Shown piece after piece: positions 8,590-16,189 of a DNA stretch of 64,000 nucleotides; the stretch's first letter is position 1; the number at the start of each line of letters is the position of its first letter. The translations under genes and the position numbers were made by a program. The notes under the pieces are model-generated. The model saw only the letters and a program-made list of their open reading frames with translations, was not told the DNA's origin and searched no databases. Source of the DNA: Deminuibacter sp966424055 (GTDB lineage Bacteria; Bacteroidota; Bacteroidia; Chitinophagales; Chitinophagaceae); the NCBI GenBank assembly GCA_966424055.1, contig CBJLMB010000016.1, positions 1 to 64,000 on the forward strand, written 5' to 3'.

Positions 8590-9321
8590 TTAAAATTTTG
8601 TTTCAATAATATAGGGCAGCATTTTTTTCCAGGTAGCCCAGTCATGAGGCACATCAGGGCCCCAAACTTCCAGGTTGCACCAGATGCCTTTATCGAACAG
8701 CACACCGGCAAACCGCCTGTTGGCTTCGGGGTCTTCAAAGGCCCCGCTACCTGTATAAATATGTATGTGATGACTGGCTTTTATTTTATCCAGGTACCAG
8801 GGATCTGTGAGGTTGGGTATATAGTGGATAGGACTATTGTAATACACCTGTTCATCCCAATAGCCATGGGTGTATTCGGTTAAATCGTATACGCCGCTCA
8901 TGCTGATGGCGCCGTTGAGTATATCGGGACGTTTAAGAAAAAGGTTCATTGCATGAAAAGCGCCCAGCGAAGCGCCGCAGGTGAATATCATGGTATCTGC
9001 GCTTGTATGGTTGCGGATAAATGGCACCACTTCTTCGTACACATACTGGTTAAACTGGTTATGTCTGATGGCTTTATGTTCAGGCAGCATTTCATTATTC
9101 ATCCAGCTTTCTTTGTTGATACTGTTAATGCTGAACAGTTTCAGTTTACCGGCTTCTATAAACGGGCGAACAGTCTCTATCAGTCCAAAACGTTCATACT
9201 CGAGGTAATCGGCGCCGGCAGTAGGTATCATCAGCAGGGCAAAACCATAATGGCCATATACGGCCAATGGCATTTCTTTTTGAAGGGATGGGCTGAACCA
9301 TGATGTTGTTTCCTGGTGCAT
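8590..9321 (-). CDS. Esterase-family alpha/beta hydrolase
   Basis: A 243-residue cytoplasmic protein of the esterase D/antigen 85-like alpha/beta hydrolase group. The nucleophile elbow is GASLG (116-120, Ser118). A late acid lies in the GSGAFEDPEA region and the base in PHDW near residue 228. It has no signal peptide. The start at 9321 is chosen over 9357 because conserved sequence (HQETTSWFSPSL) begins there. The natural substrate is unknown; relatives act on small acyl or feruloyl esters and on S-formylglutathione, none of which is proved here. It lies between the AsmA-like gene and a ParA-type ATPase on the same strand. Confidence 0.78.
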   Translation of the reverse strand: MHQETTSWFSPSLQKEMPLAVYGHYGFALLMIPTAGADYLEYERFGLIETVRPFIEAGKLKLFSINSINKESWMNNEMLPEHKAIRHNQFNQYVYEEVVPFIRNHTSADTMIFTCGASLGAFHAMNLFLKRPDILNGAISMSGVYDLTEYTHGYWDEQVYYNSPIHYIPNLTDPWYLDKIKASHHIHIYTGSGAFEDPEANRRFAGVLFDKGIWCNLEVWGPDVPHDWATWKKMLPYIIETKF

Positions 9322-9440
9322 ATTTATTTTTTTTGGCGGCAGTAACGCATTGCTCACCGTTCCTTGCGTCGCACACTTCGGCGCCAGTGAAAAATTCTAG
9401 CGGGTTATACCTGGTGTGTTGTTGTGTTGTTTTCTTCCTG

Positions 9441-10181
9441 TTAATCCAGGCAGGTTTTCTTTATCTCGCTCCACAGGTCGCGGTAGCACTGGGCCGCATA
9501 ACTACTGTTGGCAAATTCAAAAACCGGCTGCTGGTGAACACCCATTTTTTCCACATCACTGAGGTAAGGGATATAACTTTTGAAAAACAATTTGTCTTTA
9601 TAAAACTGTTGCACCGTTTCATGATGCAGGTTTTTCCGGTGATCCATCATGTTGAAAAAACATTTGATCTTATCGGTGTTCAGTTCATTGTCTTTGAAAT
9701 ATTCCACTACGGTTTCGTATGAGCGGATAGATAAGGTGGTGGGTATATTCGGCATCAGCACCCAGTCTGCAGCAAAGAAAATATTTTCATGTAACAGGGA
9801 TATTCCGGGCGGGCAATCGATAAATACTACATCGTATTGTTTCATTCCGCTGAGCAGGTTTTTTAGTTTTTTCCTGCTTTGTTTCATTTCATCCAGCAAC
9901 ACATCTGCATTACGGGCCGACAGGTCGGCCGGTATCACCCATAAATTTTCAAACACAGAATCCTGTGCGGCTTCCTGTATGCTTAGTTCCTCTGTAAGCA
10001 GTTTCCTGCTTTCATTTTTAACAGAGGGTTGAACATTGAAATAAAAAGAAGAAGATCCCTGAGGGTCCAGGTCCCATACCAGTGTTTTTAATCCATCAGC
10101 AGCTGCGAGATAAGCCAGGTTAACAGTGGCAGCGGTTTTACCTACTCCACCTTTCAGGTTATACAATGCGAGTGAGGTCAT
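9441..10181 (-). CDS. ParA-family ATPase without adjacent ParB
   Basis: A 246-residue deviant Walker ATPase. The P-loop is KGGVGKTA (about 10-17) with the signature Lys, followed by the switch motif DLDPQGSSS and the Walker B VVFIDCPPG. This size class lacks the DNA-binding N-terminus of plasmid ParA, as in chromosomal Soj/MipZ-like proteins that position DNA or protein cargo on the nucleoid. No parB, parS-like palindrome or cargo gene is adjacent, so the partner is unknown. An esterase gene follows 119 bases downstream on the same strand. Chromosome segregation proper is usually run by a parAB pair near the origin; this may be an additional cargo-positioning ATPase. Confidence 0.85.
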   Translation of the reverse strand: MTSLALYNLKGGVGKTAATVNLAYLAAADGLKTLVWDLDPQGSSSFYFNVQPSVKNESRKLLTEELSIQEAAQDSVFENLWVIPADLSARNADVLLDEMKQSRKKLKNLLSGMKQYDVVFIDCPPGISLLHENIFFAADWVLMPNIPTTLSIRSYETVVEYFKDNELNTDKIKCFFNMMDHRKNLHHETVQQFYKDKLFFKSYIPYLSDVEKMGVHQQPVFEFANSSYAAQCYRDLWSEIKKTCLD

Positions 10182-10294
10182 AGCCCGGTTTTTAAAATGG
10201 AATATACGAAAAAGCAGTTACTTGAACCGCGCTGTATGGTTGAAAGATGGGGTCTGTGGCTGCAACTTTTCAGGTATTTGGCCCTGCACATAAA

Positions 10295-10336
10295 AACAAA
10301 TCCGGGAAATAGTTGAATGGTCAACTATTTCCCGGA
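10295..10336 (-). terminator. Terminator of the sugar transporter gene
   Basis: A perfect 16-base-pair stem (TCCGGGAAATAGTTGA and its complement, 10301-10336) with an ATGG loop. On the minus strand it is followed by TTTGTTTTTA. It lies 40 bases past the stop of the FucP-type transporter. Confidence 0.88.
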
Positions 10337-10375
10337 TAAAATCAATATAGAAAAATGCTGAAATACCGGTAAACA

Positions 10376-11683
10376 CTATGCCTTCCGCCCGGCACGGTAG
10401 CCTTTTACAGCATAATACATAATAAAAAGGTAACAGGGTAGTAGCAGTACATAAGCATGGCGGGTATCCCAGGCTTCAGATAATTTGCCATAAAGCAGCG
10501 GCAGTATGGCGCCACCTGCAATGGCCATTACCAGCAATGCCGATCCAGTTTTGGTAAACCTGCCCAGCCCATGAATGGCCAGCGGGAAAATAGCAGGCCA
10601 CATCAGTGAATTGGCCAGCCCCAGCAGGGCAATGAACAGAACAGAGGTAAACCCGTTGGTAACAATGGCCAGCAGGCTGAAAGCTACACCCAGTATAGCA
10701 CAGAGCTTTAATGCGGCCTGTTGCGATAAATATTTGGGAATAGCAATAATACCCACAACATAGCCCACCAGCATACAGGCCAGTGTACCCTGGGTAAAAA
10801 ACCGGGCTGTTGATAAAGGAATACCCAGCGATTTGCCATAATTGATAATCGTATCCCCGGCCATCACTTCCACACCTACATACAGGAACAATGTAATTAC
10901 ACCAAGCACCAGGTGAGGAAACTGCAGCACGCTGGTTTTTTGTGGCTGTGTGGCTTTGGCATCAGCGGTTCCTGGTTCATCGTCATTAATATCCGGCAGG
11001 GAAGAAAGCAATACAGCCACAGCCAATACCACCAGTACAATGGCGATAATAATATAAGGTGTTACCACCCTGCCGGCCAGCTCGCTCAATGTAGCTTCCC
11101 GCGAAGCGGCATCCATACCCAGCAGTTTTTTTTCGAGGCCATCGGCATCTTTCAGCGCGATATATCCAAAGATCAACCCGGCAAGAATACCGGCCACTTT
11201 ATTGCAAATACCCATAATACTGATGCGGGAAGCCGCACTTTCGTAAGGGCCAAGAATGGTTACATAAGGGTTCGAGGCTGTTTGCAGCAGTGCCAGGCCC
11301 GTACCGATAATAAACAGGCCCACCAGGAACATATCAAAACTGCGTGAACGCGCAGCCGGTATAAAAATAACGGCCCCTATGGCCATGATCAGCAATCCCA
11401 GCGCCATCCCTCTTTTATACCCTGTTCGCTTTAAAACAATCGATGAAGGAATCGCCATCACCGTATAGGCAATATAAAAAGCTGTGGCCACCAGGTACGA
11501 CTGGAAATCAGATTTTAACTCACAGGCTATTTTGAGATAAGGGATCAGCGTTCCGTTCACCCAGGTTACAAATCCAAAAATGAAAAACAATGCCCCGATA
11601 ATCAGCAGGGGCCCCATATAACCTTTTTTGTTTGCGGCAGGGGATGCAGGCAGTTTTTGTTCCAGTTCAATGGCGGTAGACAT
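10376..11683 (-). CDS. FucP-type sugar:proton symporter (MFS)
   Basis: A 435-residue, 12-helix major facilitator protein. The first helix region GPLLIIGALFFIFGFVTWVNGTLIPYLK is of the FucP/GluP group; family members bring L-fucose, glucose, galactose or similar sugars in with a proton across the inner membrane. Further family features are the YKRG loop between helices 2 and 3 (TGYKRG), LQTASNPYV in helix 4, and a long acidic loop in the middle before helix 7. The substrate cannot be told from the sequence; no sugar kinase, isomerase or SusCD pair lies beside it. The gene is monocistronic with its own terminator. Confidence 0.88.
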   Translation of the reverse strand: MSTAIELEQKLPASPAANKKGYMGPLLIIGALFFIFGFVTWVNGTLIPYLKIACELKSDFQSYLVATAFYIAYTVMAIPSSIVLKRTGYKRGMALGLLIMAIGAVIFIPAARSRSFDMFLVGLFIIGTGLALLQTASNPYVTILGPYESAASRISIMGICNKVAGILAGLIFGYIALKDADGLEKKLLGMDAASREATLSELAGRVVTPYIIIAIVLVVLAVAVLLSSLPDINDDEPGTADAKATQPQKTSVLQFPHLVLGVITLFLYVGVEVMAGDTIINYGKSLGIPLSTARFFTQGTLACMLVGYVVGIIAIPKYLSQQAALKLCAILGVAFSLLAIVTNGFTSVLFIALLGLANSLMWPAIFPLAIHGLGRFTKTGSALLVMAIAGGAILPLLYGKLSEAWDTRHAYVLLLPCYLFIMYYAVKGYRAGRKA

Positions 11684-11834
11684 GTTGGTTGAGTTTTCTC
11701 CTTTTTTGATTAAAATATGGCCAATAAGGCTTCAAATTAGCATTTGAGGCTGACATTATTGTAGTATAACGTTTGCGTGAATTGTAACCGCATACTGCAA
11801 CTAAAAAATGAATGTTTTTACATCGAAACAAATA

Positions 11835-11865
11835 TTTGTTAGTTTCAAAAAACACTGTTTCTTTG
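11835..11865 (+). promoter_or_regulatory. Candidate plus-strand promoter (-33 TTTG, -7 TTTCTTTG)
   Basis: TTTG at 11835-11838 and TTTCTTTG at 11858-11865 are separated by 19 bases, the standard Bacteroidota spacing. The -7 element has one mismatch from TAnnTTTG. Transcription would start near 11870 and run toward the terminator at 11980-12010. Confidence 0.45.
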
Positions 11866-11869
11866 CACC

Positions 11870-12010
11870 CCATCAATCTTGTTATTGATAATAACGATTG
11901 CAGCACCAATACTAACGATTGCTTACGTTCATTTTTGCTTGCTTGTATGAAAACTCAACAGATTGTTTTTTTCAAGCATAAGCACGTTGATATACTCAAC
12001 GTGCTTTTTT
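11870..12010 (+). ncRNA. Candidate small RNA between fucP-like transporter and uvrB
   Basis: A roughly 140-base unit bounded by a promoter-like pair upstream and a clear intrinsic terminator at the end, with no recognisable gene inside. It contains a small hairpin (GTTATT-GAT-AATAAC, 11881-11895) and two copies of TAACGATTGC (11892-11901 and 11913-11922). Both neighbours are on the minus strand, so a plus-strand terminator here has no other gene to serve. The 67-codon open frame through it runs into the terminator and has no motif. I do not recognise an RNA family; the start is inferred from the promoter only. Confidence 0.45.
11980..12010 (+). terminator. Intrinsic terminator of the candidate small RNA
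   Basis: An 11-base-pair stem, AAGCACGTTGA with its complement, around a TATAC loop, followed on the plus strand by a T-run. The minus-strand flank has no comparable T-run, so the direction is plus. Confidence 0.85.
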
Positions 12011-12088
12011 ATTGATGTGTATGCAGCACTGCAGAAGCTAACCGCCGCTATTTTTCTGCAATAACTAATGCCACAGGATCTTTATTGT

Positions 12089-14128
12089 TTATGCCTTCAT
12101 TTCAGTCAGCTCTTTCTGCATGCGGAACATCTCATCCCTTAACCGGGCTGCTTCAATGAAATCGAGGTCGCGGGCAGCTTTCTCCATTTCCTTCTTCAGC
12201 TTACTAATGGCTTTTTCCATCTGCGGAATGGTTTTGTAGGTTTCCTGCTCTTCTGCAGCATAATGTACAATATCCTCACCGGGTGAAATAGCCAGCGGGT
12301 TTTTCTGATCGTAACCCTTGATATCGAGAACAGAGGTTTGCTTCATGATCTGCTCAATGGATTTCTTCACTGTTCTGGGTATAATTCCATGCTCCTGGTT
12401 ATAGGCAATCTGTTTTTCCCGGCGCCTGTTGGTTTCATCAATGGTGCGCTGCATGCTCTCGGTCATCTTATCGGCATAAAAAATAACCAGTCCGTCAACA
12501 TTACGGGCCGCACGGCCTGCTGTCTGGGTCAGTGATTTTTCATTACGCAAAAAGCCTTCTTTATCGGCATCCAGTATAGCCACCAGTGATACTTCGGGCA
12601 GGTCGAGGCCTTCCCTCAGCAGGTTTACACCTACCAGTACATCTATCTCACCCAACCGCAGCTGGCGAAGTATTTCCACACGTTCCAGTGTATCCACATC
12701 GCTGTGAATGTATTTTGATTTGATGTTGATACGGTGCAGGTATTTATCCATTTCCTCGGCCATGCGTTTGGTGAGTGTGGTCACCAGCACACGGTCGCCT
12801 TTGCGCACACGTTTATCAATTTCATCAAGCAGGTCATCGATCTGGTTAATGCTGGGCCGTATTTCAATGGGAGGATCCAGCAAGCCTGTTGGCCTTACAA
12901 CCTGTTCTACCACTACGCCGCCGGTTTGTTCCAATTCATAATCGCCGGGGGTGGCACTTACAAAAACCGTTTGGCCTATCATCCTTTCAAATTCATGAAA
13001 ATTCAGCGGGCGGTTATCCAGTGCACTGGGTAAACGGAAACCATAATCCACCAGTACCAGTTTGCGGCTTCTGTCGCCGCCGTACATACCCGCGATCTGC
13101 GGAACAGTCTGGTGGCTTTCATCAATCACGCACAAAAAGTCTTTGGGAAAATAGTCCAGTAAACAGAAAGGCCTGTTACCGGGGTCCCGGCGGTCGAAAA
13201 AGCGGGAGTAGTTTTCGATGCCATTGCAATAACCCAGTTCACGCATCATTTCCAGGTCGTATTCCACCCTTTCTTTAATCCGTTGTGCCTCTATCAGTTT
13301 ACCCATGCGTTTAAAGTATTCCACCTGCTCCATCATCTCATCCTGTATCTCGTGCATGATCTGTGTCATCATGTCTTTGGGAGCCAGGTACAGGTTGGCC
13401 GGGAAGATGGCTGCATTCTCAAGTGTGGCAATGCGTTTGGAATTGGTTACATCAATGGTTTCTATTTCTTCGATCTCATCCCCGAAAAAAGTAATGCGGT
13501 AACCATAATCCACATAAGGCAGGTTGATATCCACTGTATCACCTTTTACACGGAATGTTCCGCGTTTAAATTCAATCTGCGTGCGGGAGTACAGGCTGTT
13601 CACCAGGGAATGCAAAAATCCCTGGCGGGAGATCACCTGCCCTTTCTGGATACGGACGATACCGTTCTCAAACTCTGCAGGGTTGCCCATACCATAAATA
13701 CAGCTTACGCTGGCAACCACGATAATATCCCGCCTGCCCGTAAGCAGTTCACTGGTGGCCTGCAGGCGCAGCTTGTCCAGTTCTTCATTTATGCTCAGGT
13801 CTTTTTCAATATAGGTATCGCTCACCGGCATATAGGCTTCCGGCTGATAATAATCATAATAGCTCACAAAATACCCCACTGCATTTTCGGGGAAGAATTG
13901 CTTAAACTCCCCGTACAATTGGGCAACCAGTGTTTTGTTGTGCGTTAGTACCAAGGTGGGCCGCTGAACATTAGCGATCACATTGGCCATGGTGAATGTT
14001 TTTCCCGAACCGGTAACACCCAGCAAAGTCTGAAAACGTTCCCCGTTCAGTAGCCCCTCTGTCAGTTGTGCAATGGCCCCCGGCTGGTCACCGGAAGGCT
14101 GGTAGGCAGAATGTAATTTAAAAGGCAT
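12089..14128 (-). CDS. uvrB: Excinuclease ABC subunit B
   Basis: A 679-residue UvrB, the damage-verifying helicase-like subunit of nucleotide excision repair that takes DNA from UvrA and recruits UvrC. Visible parts: Walker A GVTGSGKT (37-44), the beta-hairpin segment VSYYDYYQPEAY, helicase motif DESHQT, VGVNLLREGLDLPEV, the QTAGRAARN motif, and a C-terminal UVR domain (MEKAISKLKKEMEKAARDL begins it). Length is standard. The start at 14128 has GGAG eight bases upstream and matches the family N-terminus; the open frame extends 45 codons further upstream, but that extension is not UvrB-like. Standalone gene. Confidence 0.97.
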   Translation of the reverse strand: MPFKLHSAYQPSGDQPGAIAQLTEGLLNGERFQTLLGVTGSGKTFTMANVIANVQRPTLVLTHNKTLVAQLYGEFKQFFPENAVGYFVSYYDYYQPEAYMPVSDTYIEKDLSINEELDKLRLQATSELLTGRRDIIVVASVSCIYGMGNPAEFENGIVRIQKGQVISRQGFLHSLVNSLYSRTQIEFKRGTFRVKGDTVDINLPYVDYGYRITFFGDEIEEIETIDVTNSKRIATLENAAIFPANLYLAPKDMMTQIMHEIQDEMMEQVEYFKRMGKLIEAQRIKERVEYDLEMMRELGYCNGIENYSRFFDRRDPGNRPFCLLDYFPKDFLCVIDESHQTVPQIAGMYGGDRSRKLVLVDYGFRLPSALDNRPLNFHEFERMIGQTVFVSATPGDYELEQTGGVVVEQVVRPTGLLDPPIEIRPSINQIDDLLDEIDKRVRKGDRVLVTTLTKRMAEEMDKYLHRINIKSKYIHSDVDTLERVEILRQLRLGEIDVLVGVNLLREGLDLPEVSLVAILDADKEGFLRNEKSLTQTAGRAARNVDGLVIFYADKMTESMQRTIDETNRRREKQIAYNQEHGIIPRTVKKSIEQIMKQTSVLDIKGYDQKNPLAISPGEDIVHYAAEEQETYKTIPQMEKAISKLKKEMEKAARDLDFIEAARLRDEMFRMQKELTEMKA

Positions 14129-14354
14129 ATGCTTCTCCGTTCTGTAAACAATAAAATTACTAAAAATTATAGCATCCCGCTGTATTGTTTTGTGCTGGGG
14201 ACAAACTTCCGCATATGCCCGCCCGAAAAACCGGCTTTTATCCTCTTTGCTGTGTTTGCACAATGTTTGTTCCTGTTCAGGATGCCGGGCAGCCGGCTTT
14301 TATGGCTGCTGTTACCTGTATTAATTTTTTATTACCAGTAAAAACCAAAAAAGA

Positions 14355-16184
14355 TTGAACCCTTTTTACCAGCCCGTAGGTGCTTTCTATCAAGATGATG
14401 GCCGTTGTGATTTCAGGGTATGGGCGCCGCTGAAAGAGCAGGTGGAGCTGTTGCTGCTGCAACCTGAAGAAAAAGTTTATGCAATGGAGAAAGATGAGGG
14501 CGGTTATTGGTCGGTTACGATAAATAATGCCAGGCCTGGCATACCTTATTTTTTTGTGCTTGATAAAACCATGCAGCGGCCTGATCCTGCATCTGTTGAA
14601 CAGGCCTCAGGTGTGCACGGCCCATCTACTGTTGCCAGGCGCAGTTTCAGCTGGCATGATGATGACTGGACCGGCATTGAACGGCAGGATCTGCTGATCT
14701 ATGAGCTGCACACCGGCTGCTTTACGGCAGCACATACATTTACGGGCATCATCAGCAAGCTGGACTACCTGCAGCAACTGGGTATCACCGCAATTGAGCT
14801 GATGCCTGTAGGTCAGTTCCCCGGCAACCGCAACTGGGGGTACGATGGTGTATACCCGTTTGCAGTGCAATATTCCTATGGCGGTATCGACGGACTAAAA
14901 CAGCTGGTCGATGCGGCGCATCGTGCGGGTATTGCAGTACTGCTCGATGTGGTATACAATCACCTCGGCCCCGAGGGGAACTATCTTGCTGATTATGGCC
15001 CCTATTTCACCGATGCCTATAAAACACCCTGGGGCAGGGCACTCAATTTTGATGGCGCCTGGTGCGATGGTGTTCGCAATTATTTTTTGCAGAATGCGCT
15101 GATGTGGCTGGATGAATTTCGTATCGACGGCCTGCGGCTTGATGCAGTGCATGCCATCCGCGACCATAGCGCCCACCATTTTATACAGCAACTGCATGAA
15201 GAAGTAAATGCCCTCGAAAAAAGAACCGGCCGACGGAAACTGCTGATCGCAGAAATTGACCTCAACAATGTGCGTTATATCCAGCCGGTAAACAAAGGCG
15301 GGTATGGGCTTGATGCCCAGTGGATCGATGAATTTCATCATGCACTGCACAGTGTGCTCAGCGGCGAAACCAATGGGTATTATGAAGACTTCGGCAAATG
15401 CATGCATATCGAAAAAGCATTCCGTGATACATATGTGTACAATGGTATTTATTCACCACACCGCAAACGGGTCTTTGGATCTGCCAGTGTAAACAATGCC
15501 TTTGACCAGTTCGTGGTATTTGCACAAAACCATGACCAGGTAGGTAACCGCTTGCTGGGCGACCGGTTAACAGGCATTGTTTCCTTTGAAGCATTAAAGC
15601 TGGCTGCCGCCACCGTATTGCTCTCTCCTTATATTCCACTGTTGTTTATGGGTGAAGAATACGGGGAGAAAAACCCCTTTCTTTTTTTCTGCAGCTACGA
15701 AAGCGATGAGCTGGTTGAAATTGTGCGCAAAGCACGAAAAGAGGAGTTCGCTTATTTTCATTTTAACAGCAATTTCCCCGATCCACAGGCAGAAGATTGT
15801 TTCCGGCAATCCACTCTTTCCTGGAATACAGAAGAGGAACATGCCGCCATACTGCTCCGTTTTTACCAAACACTTATCGCTTTCCGCAAAACACAGCCGG
15901 CCATGCAGTACCGTGGCAGGGACGGACTAAAAGTACATCCTGTTGAAAACGACGTATTGCTGGCCGAGCGCTTTCATGACAACCAGCATATATACCAGGT
16001 ATTCAATTTCAGTAAACAGCAGCAGCATTATCTGCCGGCTTGGAACAATGCAGCCGGTAAGGTTTTCGATTCTGCCGCTGCAGAATGGCTGGGCCCTGGC
16101 GCCACCGGTGTATCTGTTCTGCAGGCCGGCCAGGAATTGTTACTGCAACCTGAATCGGTTGTTGTTTATGAAAAAATAAATTAA
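14355..16184 (+). CDS. treZ: Malto-oligosyltrehalose trehalohydrolase
   Basis: A 609-residue GH13 enzyme that releases trehalose from the end of maltooligosyl-trehalose made by TreY. It has an N-terminal carbohydrate-binding module (about 1-95), the catalytic barrel, and a beta C-terminal domain. Catalytic residues: nucleophile Asp263 in RIDGLRLDAV, acid Glu300 in LLIAEIDLN, and Asp394 in QNHDQVGNR. Family residues WGYDGVYPFA and YNHLGPEGNY are present. The start is a TTG at 14355: no ATG occurs in frame until well inside the N-terminal module. treY follows after five bases, so the two are co-transcribed. Confidence 0.95.
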   Translation: MNPFYQPVGAFYQDDGRCDFRVWAPLKEQVELLLLQPEEKVYAMEKDEGGYWSVTINNARPGIPYFFVLDKTMQRPDPASVEQASGVHGPSTVARRSFSWHDDDWTGIERQDLLIYELHTGCFTAAHTFTGIISKLDYLQQLGITAIELMPVGQFPGNRNWGYDGVYPFAVQYSYGGIDGLKQLVDAAHRAGIAVLLDVVYNHLGPEGNYLADYGPYFTDAYKTPWGRALNFDGAWCDGVRNYFLQNALMWLDEFRIDGLRLDAVHAIRDHSAHHFIQQLHEEVNALEKRTGRRKLLIAEIDLNNVRYIQPVNKGGYGLDAQWIDEFHHALHSVLSGETNGYYEDFGKCMHIEKAFRDTYVYNGIYSPHRKRVFGSASVNNAFDQFVVFAQNHDQVGNRLLGDRLTGIVSFEALKLAAATVLLSPYIPLLFMGEEYGEKNPFLFFCSYESDELVEIVRKARKEEFAYFHFNSNFPDPQAEDCFRQSTLSWNTEEEHAAILLRFYQTLIAFRKTQPAMQYRGRDGLKVHPVENDVLLAERFHDNQHIYQVFNFSKQQQHYLPAWNNAAGKVFDSAAAEWLGPGATGVSVLQAGQELLLQPESVVVYEKIN

Positions 16185-16189
16185 TCCCT

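Noticed and set aside
9358..9440. Further copy of the CGC-type dispersed repeat (GCGTC..TTCGGCGC)
   Set aside because: Only scattered bases agree; not similar enough to count as a copy.
11812..12015. 67-residue plus-strand frame near the candidate small RNA
   Set aside because: The frame begins before the candidate promoter, has no motif, and runs through the terminator hairpin; RNA explains the signals better.
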